Source: Glaesserella australis
GTDB lineage: Bacteria; Pseudomonadota; Gammaproteobacteria; Enterobacterales; Pasteurellaceae
Direction of reading: 5' to 3'
NCBI RefSeq assembly: GCF_003260095.1
Contig: NZ_PTPX01000019.1
Span: forward strand, 1 to 64,000
Length of the DNA stretch: 64,000 nt
The notes below the pieces were generated by a model. It searched no databases and was not told the DNA's origin. It worked only from the letters and a program-made list of their open reading frames with translations. Of the stretch, positions 11,449 to 19,219 are shown piece by piece (positions within the stretch are counted from its first letter, which is position 1; each line of letters starts with the position of its first letter). A program made the position numbers and the translations under genes.

Positions 11449-12720
11449 ATGAATAAGCAAATTATAAATATTCAAACTGAAGTTGCAAGAAAAAAATTGA
11501 TTGAAAAAGCAGAACAAAAAAATGAGCTTGAAAAAAATCTCTTTCAAGGTTTGTTATATGTTGGTAATCGCCATGAAACGGTACCACTTAGATTATTAAC
11601 AGATCAATATTTAACACCTAGAGCAAAAACAGCTTGGCAACTTATTAAATTGAATGCATATCAGTTTCAAGGTTCAGTATTTCCTTCGTATGAAGAATTA
11701 AGCTTATGGTTATCAGATAGAGCTTTTCAAGGAAAGACTGTTTCAAGAAAGGTGGTGAGCCAAACATTGTTGATCCTTAGATTAACTCGTTGGCTTACAT
11801 TGTGTGAGACTGTTCGAAATGCTCATGGGCAAGTATTGGGTAATGTGTACATCATGAATGATGAGCCACTAAGTCTCACAGATGCTATTCAACTCAACAG
11901 TGACTATCTGCGTATTGTTGAAAAAGCAGCTTTACATAAAGATCCATTAGTTAGAGATATTGCCTCAGCAATAATTACTCAAATTTTAGAACATAAAGAC
12001 CAATTATGGCACTTTATATCTCATATTGGTGTAATAAAAGAACGTTATAAGCATCATAAGGATAGTGTTGTCATCGAAAAAACGGCTACTGAATTACCTG
12101 AAAATATAGCTATTGCCGTCCAAGAAACTCAGGAAAAACTACTGAGTTCCGATATGGAACTCAGCAAATATAATAGGGAACTCGGTGAAAAATCAGTAAA
12201 CCCACTGAGTTCCAATATGGAACTCAGTCACCAAAATGAAGCTAACCCATTGATTTTAGGCTTAGTTCCATATCGGAACCCTGTGGAAGTCCATAGTACT
12301 AGTACTAAAAGTACTAATATAAAGTACAGTACTAGTACTAGAGACGATTCTCATTTGAATGACTTAGATGGATTCCAACTTAGTGCATTGGAGAAAAATT
12401 CGATTTTGTCGGCATTACAGCCGCTTGATGACGATACTCGCAAGGCAATCTTGTTTGAAGCTAAAGAACGCATATCGACAGGTGATATCAAAAAACCAGC
12501 GGCATATCTTTTCAAAATTGTTCAGCGAGCGATTGCGGGAGAATTTAAACCATATTTGATTAACAAAGCTCAGCAAGCGGAAAACAAGCAACATTGTGAC
12601 AAATACACTTCTAGGGCTACGAAATATCTACCAAATATTGTTTACACTCCATCAGAGACTGAACGAAATCAATCACTTGAGATAATTCGTCATCTATCTC
12701 AGTCGATGAAATCTAGCTAA
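11449..12720 (+). CDS. ICE replication protein, STY4528-like
   Basis: The 423-residue protein has an N-terminal segment (LTPRAKTAWQLIKLNAYQFQ, then FPSYEELSLWLSDRAF) that resembles the STY4528 pathogenicity-island replication family, with a winged-helix-like region at about 50-130. A serine/threonine-rich linker encoded by DNA palindromes follows at about 230-305, then a C-terminal helical domain. The ATG at 11449 was chosen because GGAG lies 6 bp upstream. It is followed directly by a 40-bp iteron array, an arrangement typical of replication initiators. The family call is from memory of conserved words. Confidence 0.6.
   Translation: MNKQIINIQTEVARKKLIEKAEQKNELEKNLFQGLLYVGNRHETVPLRLLTDQYLTPRAKTAWQLIKLNAYQFQGSVFPSYEELSLWLSDRAFQGKTVSRKVVSQTLLILRLTRWLTLCETVRNAHGQVLGNVYIMNDEPLSLTDAIQLNSDYLRIVEKAALHKDPLVRDIASAIITQILEHKDQLWHFISHIGVIKERYKHHKDSVVIEKTATELPENIAIAVQETQEKLLSSDMELSKYNRELGEKSVNPLSSNMELSHQNEANPLILGLVPYRNPVEVHSTSTKSTNIKYSTSTRDDSHLNDLDGFQLSALEKNSILSALQPLDDDTRKAILFEAKERISTGDIKKPAAYLFKIVQRAIAGEFKPYLINKAQQAENKQHCDKYTSRATKYLPNIVYTPSETERNQSLEIIRHLSQSMKSS
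12142..12339. repeat. palindrome cluster inside the replication gene
   Basis: Three copies of a GTTCC-N5-GGAAC palindrome occur at 12142-12164, 12204-12228 and 12265-12279. Two copies of the 12-bp palindrome AGTACTAGTACT (12295-12306, 12328-12339) flank a single AGTACT (12310-12315). They lie in the part encoding the variable linker. Origins located inside initiator genes, as in phage lambda O, have this look. Confidence 0.65.
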
Positions 12721-12730
12721 CGATACAGCT

Positions 12731-12990
12731 GTGGGTAACAACTGGTACAAAAAACATACAAAGTGTCGCCACTGGCGACAGTTGGTACAAAAAATATACA
12801 AAGTGCCACCCTAGGTGGCAGTTGGTACAAAAAATATACAAAGTGTCGCCCTGGGCGACAGTTGGTACAAAAAATATACAAAGTGTCGCCACTGGCGACA
12901 GTTGGTGCAAAAAATATACAAAGTGCCACCCTAGGTGGCAGTTGGTACAAAAAATATACAAAGTGTCGCCACTGGCGACAGTTGGTGCAA
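12731..12990. repeat. 40-bp iteron array with covarying palindromes
   Basis: Five full 40-bp units start at 12761, 12801, 12841, 12881 and 12921. A 30-bp unit follows at 12961-12990 and a degenerate partial unit precedes at 12731. Each unit is a 7-bp-armed palindrome (TGTCGCC-N3-GGCGACA or TGCCACC-N3-GGTGGCA), then GTTGGTACAA and AT-rich AAAATATACAA. The two stem versions differ by compensating changes. The array lies between the replication gene and the PFL_4669 gene. Candidate replication origin or partition centromere. Confidence 0.9.
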
Positions 12991-13018
12991 TTTTTAATCA
13001 AAATAAAAGGGGTAAATT

Positions 13019-13759
13019 ATGACTCAGGAATATAACCATGAATTAGGTGCATTACGTAGTAATATTACGCTCACACTTCATTCTCAATATGCCACTAAAA
13101 TGTGGTTAGGACGCCCAATTGTTCGAGAGGGCGATAAGATCATTAAACCACAAATCCTTAGCATGCCTGCATGTCTCTCGATTCTTTCTCAAATTCAAAA
13201 AGATGCTAGTAACGACGACCCTTACGCAGACTGGTATTTGATAAACTTTGAAGATAAAGTTTTACAATACACTGCTGAAATGAAAAAACTTATCAGTGAT
13301 CTTGTTGATATTTATGCCGATAATATTCCTGAAGGTATTGATATTTCTCGCTGTGCCAATATTTCACCTGTCACTTATCCTATCTATGTAAACTCTCAAT
13401 TAGGTTATAAACTAATTTATCTATTATCAGAATTCGATATGCTTGCTCGCTCTGTAATGACAGCATCGCATATTGCTATCATGACCAAAGATCAGGCTCG
13501 TGAGTGGCTAGAAACTGGTGCAGGACTTATTCGAAAATGTTTTGGTGTCGTTGATAATTATAAAAATTCAGGGATAACTCGACAGGATGCTCGAGATAAT
13601 AATGTCCGCTACCAAGAGGCGATAAAACGACTCAGATTTGAATTACCAACAGATATTCTTAGTGGTGAAAAACGAGCTATGTTTGCTCCAAACATTAAAA
13701 ATCAGCAATCTGGCTCAGAACTTGATGATGTAACAAGCGATTCAGAAGTAATGGAGTAA
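13019..13759 (+). CDS. PFL_4669-family ICE protein (TIGR03761-like)
   Basis: The 246-residue protein starts after AAAGGGG, 28 bp beyond the iteron array. The N-terminus LGALRSNITLTLHSQYATKMWLGR and the later KCFGVVDNYK segment match the ICE protein family called PFL_4669. The biochemical role is unknown; its constant position between the replication gene and ssb suggests replication or maintenance. It is followed closely by the DUF3158 gene. Confidence 0.75.
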   Translation: MTQEYNHELGALRSNITLTLHSQYATKMWLGRPIVREGDKIIKPQILSMPACLSILSQIQKDASNDDPYADWYLINFEDKVLQYTAEMKKLISDLVDIYADNIPEGIDISRCANISPVTYPIYVNSQLGYKLIYLLSEFDMLARSVMTASHIAIMTKDQAREWLETGAGLIRKCFGVVDNYKNSGITRQDARDNNVRYQEAIKRLRFELPTDILSGEKRAMFAPNIKNQQSGSELDDVTSDSEVME

Positions 13760-13763
13760 ATTC

Positions 13764-14243
13764 ATGAATGTTTACAGTCTCATCCCTGAAGATATGTATA
13801 AAACGTTGACGCAGAAAACCAATCTGAATGGGTTTATTCGTAGTCTATTCGGTAAGATTGAAAATATAGAAACTTATGAGCTCTTACTTGATGAAGCTCA
13901 TAAAGTGCGTCAGGGCTTTATTGAACTTCAGCCCGCTATGATAAAGGGAATATCAGAGAACCTGATCTCTACATTGCCCCTTCTGTTTATTAAGGATAAT
14001 GCTAGTCGCTCAGGTGCAAGCTATTTACGATGGCGAAATATCAGTAATTCTAAAAATGGAGAATTTGCTTGGAGAAGTATTATTTTAGATCCTAACCAGC
14101 CTGAATCACTAAAGGCATCTTTGGTACAGGCTGAAAAAGAGCGTATTACATTAAATATGCAAATGGCAATTATTGCTCACATTATTCGACAGCTAACAGA
14201 GTGTAAAGATAAGCTGAACCAAATTGAACAGTATGTTAAATAA
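13764..14243 (+). CDS. DUF3158 family ICE protein
   Basis: The 159-residue protein carries the SGASYLRWRN motif and an ensuing hydrophobic/charged helical C-terminus, as in DUF3158 proteins of PFGI-1-like elements. The start follows GGAG 4 bp after the PFL_4669 stop, so the two are probably co-translated. The function is unknown. The stop codon touches a 24-bp tandem repeat. Confidence 0.7.
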   Translation: MNVYSLIPEDMYKTLTQKTNLNGFIRSLFGKIENIETYELLLDEAHKVRQGFIELQPAMIKGISENLISTLPLLFIKDNASRSGASYLRWRNISNSKNGEFAWRSIILDPNQPESLKASLVQAEKERITLNMQMAIIAHIIRQLTECKDKLNQIEQYVK

Positions 14244-14306
14244 TGTATGCAAAGCCTAGAAATATCATGTATGCATAGCCTAGAAATATCATGTATGCAT
14301 AGCCTG
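14243..14306. repeat. 24-bp tandem repeat, about 2.7 copies
   Basis: The unit ATGTATGCAtAGCCTAGAAATATC begins at 14243, 14267 and 14291; the last copy breaks off after AGCCT. Each unit contains the palindrome ATGCAT, or a one-base variant in the first copy. It lies in the gap of 312 bp between the DUF3158 and ssb genes and may be an operator array. Confidence 0.8.
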
Positions 14307-14321
14307 TAATAAAAGGCCTTT

Positions 14322-14351
14322 AAGGGTAAGGGTGCAAGCCCCCTTACCCTT
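14322..14351 (+). terminator. stem-loop between DUF3158 and ssb genes
   Basis: Inverted repeat AAGGGTAAGGG / CCCTTACCCTT with an 8-base loop. No clear T run follows, so it may be an attenuator or processing site rather than a simple terminator. Confidence 0.5.
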
Positions 14352-14384
14352 GACGAGAAAAAGCCTTTGTCTTACGGAGTAATA

Positions 14385-14447
14385 ATGTCGATTGTAAAAA
14401 CCAGATTTAGTATTGAAGTGGATAATGAATTATCAATCGATCACTAA
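14385..14447 (+). CDS. possible 20-residue leader peptide
   Basis: A short frame of 20 codons follows ACGGAGT at a good distance and ends about 110 bp before ssb. It is acidic and has no recognised relatives. It may be a regulatory leader ORF or chance. Confidence 0.25.
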   Translation: MSIVKTRFSIEVDNELSIDH

Positions 14448-14555
14448 ATTGAGTAAGATAGAAATTCATGGCAAAACAAGTTCAATTAATTGATCTCTTT
14501 AAGTGATAAATGTCGTCTAATAAAGCAACTACTTATACTTACAAGGAGAATGACT

Positions 14556-15044
14556 ATGTCTGGCGTGAATAAGGTCACAATTATTGGTAATCTTGGTACA
14601 GATCCTGATGTTCGTACTATGCCTAATGGTGATGCTGTAACAACACTCAGTGTTGCTACAAGTGATGTGTGGAATGATAAGAATACGGGGGAACGGAAAG
14701 AAGTCACTGAATGGCATCGTATTGTATTATTTCGCCGTCAAGCTGAAGTGGCAGGGCAATACTTACATAAAGGTTCGAAAGTATACATTGAAGGAAAATT
14801 GAAAACACGCAAATGGCAAGATCAAAATGGTGTCGATCGCTATACCACAGAAATTTGGGCTTCTGAGTTACAGATGTTAGACAGTAAACCAAGCAATTTT
14901 CCACCACCTTTAGGTGAATCGCAGACAAAATCTCAACAAAAACACTCTCCACAACCTGAACCACCGATGGATAATTTCGATGATGATATTCCATTTTCTC
15001 CAATTCACCACGGTTTTAGCAAACATTCTATTTATGTAATTTAA
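14556..15044 (+). CDS. ssb: single-stranded DNA-binding protein
   Basis: The 162-residue protein has an N-terminal OB fold ([18 protein letters not shown], then [20 protein letters not shown]) and a flexible acidic tail with the conserved DDDIPF. The ATG at 14556 was chosen because AGGAG lies 7 bp upstream. DDDIPF is normally the very end of SSB, where it docks partner proteins; here about 15 residues follow it ([15 protein letters not shown]). The protein would protect transferred ICE strands. Confidence 0.93.
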   Translation: MSGVNKVTIIGNLGTDPDVRTMPNGDAVTTLSVATSDVWNDKNTGERKEVTEWHRIVLFRRQAEVAGQYLHKGSKVYIEGKLKTRKWQDQNGVDRYTTEIWASELQMLDSKPSNFPPPLGESQTKSQQKHSPQPEPPMDNFDDDIPFSPIHHGFSKHSIYVI

Positions 15045-15140
15045 CTAACACAACCTTACGTTGGGCCAGCGTAGTAAAACAAGTGGCCACCATAGATGTT
15101 CATTTAATCTATTCAGGTACTCATTTTTAAGGGGAATTAC

Positions 15141-15620
15141 ATGCGTTACATCAAACACAGTTTATGTATTATTTCTATGCTACTAATTTCAAGCTGTGCT
15201 GAACTTTCGGAAATTAATAGTAAGGTTGGAGATTGGGCTGGTAACATTAATCAATCTATCAATTCAAATAGACAGGTAACTGAAGACTCTATTACTTCAA
15301 AAAGAGATATAGATACACTCTATGTGCGTATTAAGCGAGAAATCGGTTTCGCTACCAAAGAAGAAGCCATGAAATGTAATCCAAATGTTGATATTAGCTG
15401 TAAATGGAAAGAAGCTGCTATCACTGAAGGTGGATATGTTCATGAAAGAACGCCTGGTGTCTACTATCGTATGGCTGAAACATTCGGTAATAAAGGTCAA
15501 TATTATGTAGATGTGACACTAGAAAAAGATGGCAAAGGCACCCAAATATTTTGGAAGGTTCGTGGGAGTAAAAGTTTTGCTGCTGAAATTAAAGCTGATA
15601 TTCTAAAAGCTATTAAATAA
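15141..15620 (+). CDS. putative lipoprotein of unknown function
   Basis: The 159-residue protein begins with a lipoprotein signal (MRYIKHSLCIISMLLISSC, cysteine at 19), so it is probably exported and lipid-anchored. The mature part has a coil-forming start, a two-cysteine loop (KCNPNVDISC) and a beta-rich C-terminus (YYVDVTLEKDGKGTQIFWKV). AGGGG precedes the ATG and a terminator follows. The function is not recognised. Confidence 0.7.
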   Translation: MRYIKHSLCIISMLLISSCAELSEINSKVGDWAGNINQSINSNRQVTEDSITSKRDIDTLYVRIKREIGFATKEEAMKCNPNVDISCKWKEAAITEGGYVHERTPGVYYRMAETFGNKGQYYVDVTLEKDGKGTQIFWKVRGSKSFAAEIKADILKAIK

Positions 15621-15738
15621 AAAAATTGAATTTACATATAATTCTATTGCTATTAACTATTTTCTGTAAGAATAGAGTTTATAACAACACAGATAGACCC
15701 TAGAAAGACCACAACGATCTAACTAGGTTGGCATACTT

Positions 15739-15764
15739 GGCATCCGAAAGGATGCCGTTTTTTA
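15739..15764 (+). terminator. rho-independent terminator
   Basis: Stem GGCATCC/GGATGCC with GAAA tetraloop, followed by GTTTTTTATTT. It ends the ssb-lipoprotein unit before topB. Confidence 0.9.
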
Positions 15765-15797
15765 TTTCCCTTTCCCAAACAATTAATAATTGTTCTC

Positions 15798-15810
15798 TAT
15801 TTTTTGCATA
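15798..15810 (+). promoter_or_regulatory. shared TATTTTTTGCATA motif upstream of topB
   Basis: TATTTTTTGCATA lies 40 bp before the topB ATG. The same 12-mer TATTTTTTGCAT recurs at 27095-27106, ATTTTTTGCATA at 21040-21051, and a one-insertion form at 21804-21816, each 30-50 bp before the first gene of a transcription unit. Confidence 0.5.
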
Positions 15811-15849
15811 TCTATTATTAAATTCTTCAAATATTGTAGGAGATATCGT

Positions 15850-17877
15850 ATGAAGCTCTATCTTTGTGAAAAACCTTCTCAGGGAAGAGATCTAGCTAAT
15901 GTATTAGGCGCCACGGTGAATGGTGATGGACTTTTAACAACACAAGATAAATCTATTGTCGTGACTTGGGGATTCGGTCATTTAGTTGAACTATATCAAC
16001 CAGAAAATTACGATGAAGCATGGAAACGCTGGTCATTTGAAACTCTCCCGATTATTCCTGTTCAATGGAAAATGTCAGCTAAAAAAGAATCTAAGAAACA
16101 ATTCAATGTAGTGATTGGACTTATCAAGAAAGCATCTTCAGTAGTCATTGCCACCGATGCGGATCGAGAAGGTGAAATGATTGCTCGTGAATTACTTGAT
16201 TTAGCAGGATACCGTGGGCAAATTCAGCGTTGCTGGCTATCTGCTCTTGATGATGCTAGTATTCGCAAGGCATTACAATCTCTCAAACTAGGCAAAGAGA
16301 CAGAATCTCTCTATTATGCAGGCATGGGACGTAGTCGTTCAGATTGGTTAATTGGTATGAATTTTTCTCGTTTGTTTACTTTGATGGCTCAGTCAAAGGG
16401 ATATTCAGGAAAACCACTGAGTGTTGGGCGAGTGCAAAGCCCTACGCTCGCTCTTGTAGTAAATCGTGACAGAGAAATTGCAAATTTTGTACCTAAATCA
16501 CATTATGCGTTATCCGTTCAGTTGGCAACTTCTACTGGTGAAAAATTTATCGCTGGACTTTCAGTACCTGAGCAATATTTAGATGAATCAGGACTTTGTC
16601 TTGATAGTCGTGTCATACAACAAGCTGAGCCCCAAATTAAGCAAGCAGGTACAGCTAAGGTCATTTCTGTTGAAACCAAGCGAGAGAAAAAAGCTCCACC
16701 GTTACTGTATGCGTTGAGTGATTTACAGGGAGAATGTAACCGCTTGTTTGGTTTTGGTGCACAACAGGTCTTAGATATTGCACAATCCTTATATGAAATA
16801 CATAAAATTACAACATATCCTCGCTCTGATTGTGGCTATCTCCCAGAATCACAATTTACAGATGCCCCTATGGTGATTCGTGCATTAGTCAGCTCAGATG
16901 CCCATTTGCAAAATTTATTGCCACGTCTAAATATACAACAAAAAAGTAGAGCTTGGGATGATAAAAAAATCACTGCTCACCACGGCATTATCCCAACTAT
17001 CAAAAAAGCTGATCTTAGCAAACTAAATGATGATGAAATGAAAGTCTATGATCTAATTCGCCGTCGTTATTTGGCTCAGTTCTTACCTCATTTAGAAACA
17101 GATAAAACTATCGTCACACTCCAGTCTGCTGGGCACACATTGATTGCGAGAGGGAATGTCATTGTTACTCCAGGATGGCGTATCTTATTTGGTCAACATG
17201 CTGATGAAGAAGATGGAGGAGACGACAAACAGGGACTTCCTGTATTAAATACTCATCAGCAGTGCCAAGTGACTCAAACTGATATTCGAACTCTGCAAAC
17301 TAAACCTCCCGCTCACTATACTGAAGGTACATTGCTTGAAGCAATGAAAAATGCCGCTCGCTTTGTTACCGATCCACGGCTAAAACAACGATTGCGGGAA
17401 ACAGAAGGGCTTGGGACAGAAGCTACAAGAGCAGGACTAATTCAAGGTTTGATCGACAAAGGTTTTTTACTTAAAAAGAAAAAATCTCTTCTCGCTTCTG
17501 CCGAAGCTGTGGCTCTTATTGATAGCTTACCTGATTTATTGAAAAACCCTGGTTTAACCGCACTATGGGAACAAGCTCTTAACCAAATAGCAGAAGGTTC
17601 TTTGACCCTCACTGAGTTCATGAAAAAGCAGGAAGATTTTATTCGTCATTTAATGAAGGTCTGTTTATCTCAAGGTATGAATATGGGTAATGTTGAAATC
17701 AAAAAATGCCCTAAATGCGGTTCCCCAATGACTAAACGTAACGGTAAGAATGGACTTTTTTGGGGTTGTACAAAATACCCATCTTGTGATGGCATTGAAA
17801 ATATTGGGACAGTAAAGAAAAAGCGCAAATTTACAACGAAAAAGGACGATCAGTTTCGGGGAAAAGTCTTAAGCTAA
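15850..17877 (+). CDS. topB: DNA topoisomerase III
   Basis: This 675-residue type IA topoisomerase relaxes and decatenates DNA through single-strand passage. The Toprim domain has DADREGE at about 103-109. The catalytic tyrosine lies in TTYPRSDCGYLP (about Tyr323, with Arg325). The C-terminal zinc ribbon reads CPKCG...FWGCTKYPSC. The ATG at 15850 follows AGGAG; 20 upstream in-frame codons were excluded. TopB genes are standard in this ICE family and probably help resolve replicating or transferring intermediates. Confidence 0.95.
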   Translation: MKLYLCEKPSQGRDLANVLGATVNGDGLLTTQDKSIVVTWGFGHLVELYQPENYDEAWKRWSFETLPIIPVQWKMSAKKESKKQFNVVIGLIKKASSVVIATDADREGEMIARELLDLAGYRGQIQRCWLSALDDASIRKALQSLKLGKETESLYYAGMGRSRSDWLIGMNFSRLFTLMAQSKGYSGKPLSVGRVQSPTLALVVNRDREIANFVPKSHYALSVQLATSTGEKFIAGLSVPEQYLDESGLCLDSRVIQQAEPQIKQAGTAKVISVETKREKKAPPLLYALSDLQGECNRLFGFGAQQVLDIAQSLYEIHKITTYPRSDCGYLPESQFTDAPMVIRALVSSDAHLQNLLPRLNIQQKSRAWDDKKITAHHGIIPTIKKADLSKLNDDEMKVYDLIRRRYLAQFLPHLETDKTIVTLQSAGHTLIARGNVIVTPGWRILFGQHADEEDGGDDKQGLPVLNTHQQCQVTQTDIRTLQTKPPAHYTEGTLLEAMKNAARFVTDPRLKQRLRETEGLGTEATRAGLIQGLIDKGFLLKKKKSLLASAEAVALIDSLPDLLKNPGLTALWEQALNQIAEGSLTLTEFMKKQEDFIRHLMKVCLSQGMNMGNVEIKKCPKCGSPMTKRNGKNGLFWGCTKYPSCDGIENIGTVKKKRKFTTKKDDQFRGKVLS

Positions 17878-17897
17878 ACCCAAATAGATCTTTGCTC

Positions 17898-17991
17898 TTT
17901 AGCGTGCTAAAATTCAAACGATATATCCGTTTTGGTCATTTGTCGGTATCAAATGACAATCCAAAATACTCTCGGCACTCTGAAAGAGAGT
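17898..17991 (+). ncRNA. four-hairpin element, copy 0 (diverged)
   Basis: Four consecutive hairpins are seen: TTTAGC/GCTAAA (17898-17911), AAACG/CGTTT (17916-17932), GTCATTTG/CAAATGAC (17935-17957) and ACTCTC/GAGAGT (17968-17991). The linker before the last hairpin is AATCCAAAAT and the last loop is GGCACTCTGAAA. Order, linker and loop match copies 1 and 2, while the stem sequences differ. It may act as RNA or as folded single-stranded DNA. Confidence 0.55.
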
Positions 17992-18049
17992 TATAAGTTC
18001 GCTTATGAGTGTTTATTTTACTTAGGCTTTCGCTATCTCTACGTTATTT

Positions 18050-18185
18050 GTTGCAAAGACAAAAATGGATTTTGACAAAATCTATTTCTGTCTTTGCAGC
18101 AATGCACATTTATCTTAACCAGTGCCCACTGGTGAAAAAATGGGTGCCCTTTGTGCCATTTGGTGCGTGTTATGCCGATAAAAGA
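18050..18185 (+). other. hairpin-rich non-coding stretch
   Basis: This is part of an 856-bp gap without a convincing gene. It contains a long hairpin at about 18050-18102 (GCAAAGACA/TGTCTTTGC with inner GATTTT/AAAATC), a perfect palindrome ACCAGTG-CC-CACTGGT at 18118-18133, and CCGATAA/TTATCGG near 18175-18200. With copy 0 and the terminator at 18333 it could form one structured transcript of about 370-460 nt. Confidence 0.45.
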
Positions 18186-18332
18186 CCACATCGTTATCGG
18201 ATAGTGTAGATGCAAATAGTAATGTCTTGACGAGAACAGATGCTATTTATTAGTCTGTATTATATGGTCAAATTTATCTGGATTTTAGTCTTTGTATGTA
18301 ATCATTGATTTTTAATCTTATCCTAGTCAAAG

Positions 18333-18363
18333 CCCTAGAAGTAAAATTCTAGGGTTTTTATTT
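18333..18363 (+). terminator. intrinsic terminator in the topB-DUF3577 gap
   Basis: Stem CCCTAGAA/TTCTAGGG with a 6-base loop and TTTTTATTTT tail. It ends a transcription unit that has no clear ORF, or topB read-through. Confidence 0.8.
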
Positions 18364-18457
18364 TCTCTCTTGTGTATCGGATTAAATATCTAAATTCAAT
18401 ATTCAATTTATTGTTTAATAAAAACATACTTAGGTTTATGTTTATCAGCATTAAGCA

Positions 18458-18566
18458 GCTATCGTTGATAGCACTTAGTAAGTCGCATAGTTCCTGAAAA
18501 GCGACGCTCTATCGTGTATAGATGAACTAAAACTCCCAAATATCGCTCAGCATTCTGAAAAGCGAT
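18458..18566 (+). ncRNA. four-hairpin element, copy 1
   Basis: Hairpins are GCTATC-GTT-GATAGC (18458-18472), GTCGC/GCGAC (18482-18505), TCTAT/ATAGA (18508-18522) and ATCGCT/AGCGAT (18542-18566). The linker ends in ACTCCCAAAT and the last loop is CAGCATTCTGAAA, identical to copy 2. It heads the DUF3577-DUF3560-RadC module. Confidence 0.65.
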
Positions 18567-18666
18567 TCTGCTTTTGATGAACTTTGTTCCATTATGCAGG
18601 AATGTCTCTTTAACCATATTCTTCCATAAGAAAAATCTCTTGTGGTCCCAAACAATTAACCCTAGC

Positions 18667-18733
18667 GGGGAACATTTTTCCCGTGTTGGGCAAGGATGTT
18701 TCTCCGCTTTTTTTACATTTGGAGAAACAAACT
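18667..18733 (+). promoter_or_regulatory. three-arm leader L1, before the DUF3577 gene
   Basis: Arm 1 is GGGGAACATTTTTCCC (18667-18682), arm 2 GGATGTTTCTCC (18694-18705), arm 3 GGAGAAACA (18721-18729). Arm 2 pairs perfectly over 9 bp with arm 3, which holds the Shine-Dalgarno GGAG, and alternatively with arm 1 with one bulge. Confidence 0.75.
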
Positions 18734-19171
18734 ATGACTACTCAAACTTCTACTCAAAAAGCTAGCTACTTTAACTTACACACTTCTGGTATTGGTTATA
18801 TTAACGATATTCGTATCGTAAAACCAAAAAAAGGAAATGAATTTGTAGCTTGCCGTATCGCTGCATTAGTTGGCTCATCTGACGAACCTGAATATCGTTA
18901 TTTCGATATGAATGTCGTTGGCGCTGAAACTGAAAAACTTATCAGACGTTGCCAAGAAGCTGTAGAGGCGAAAAAGAAAGTGCTTATTTCGTTCGTAATG
19001 GCAGATCTCTGGGTCGATACGTTCACTTACACAAGTGATAGTAAATACCATAAAAAAGGCGATACTGGTACGACCTTAAAAGGTCGCTTGATTCGCATTA
19101 AGATGCTTAAAATTGATGGCGAATTGAAATACCAAGAGCCTAAACGAGATACAGATGAATCAAATGCTTAA
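18734..19171 (+). CDS. STY4534/DUF3577 family ICE protein
   Basis: The 145-residue protein (start MTTQTSTQKASYFNLHTSGI) contains GIGYINDIRIVKPKKGNEF and FVACRIAALVGSS, words I associate with the DUF3577/STY4534 ICE replication family, which has an OB-like fold. The ATG at 18734 is set by GGAGAAAC 10 bp upstream. The first gene of module 2, it is preceded by a three-arm leader and followed by a hairpin. The exact function is unknown; single-stranded DNA binding is plausible. Confidence 0.7.
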   Translation: MTTQTSTQKASYFNLHTSGIGYINDIRIVKPKKGNEFVACRIAALVGSSDEPEYRYFDMNVVGAETEKLIRRCQEAVEAKKKVLISFVMADLWVDTFTYTSDSKYHKKGDTGTTLKGRLIRIKMLKIDGELKYQEPKRDTDESNA

Positions 19172-19176
19172 CCTAT

Positions 19177-19204
19177 AAAGCCCAACGACTGTTGGGCTTT
19201 GTTC
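19177..19204 (+). terminator. hairpin after the DUF3577 gene
   Basis: Perfect 10-bp stem AAAGCCCAAC/GTTGGGCTTT with a GACT loop, then GTTCT. It lies 20 bp before the next ATG, so it may terminate or attenuate. Confidence 0.6.
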
Positions 19205-19219
19205 TACTAGGAGTTTACT

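Noticed and set aside
12731-12990. CRISPR array
   Set aside because: The 40-bp units are contiguous with no unique spacers, and there are no cas genes in the window. They are iterons.
12713-13035. Several overlapping open frames on both strands in the iteron array
   Set aside because: They arise from the 40-bp repeat lacking stops and encode repetitive peptides with no ribosome sites; they are not genes.
18009-18209. 66-codon frame in the topB-DUF3577 gap
   Set aside because: It starts at GTG without a ribosome site and runs through a long hairpin and palindromes. A short C-terminal stretch looks protein-like, but evidence is too weak.
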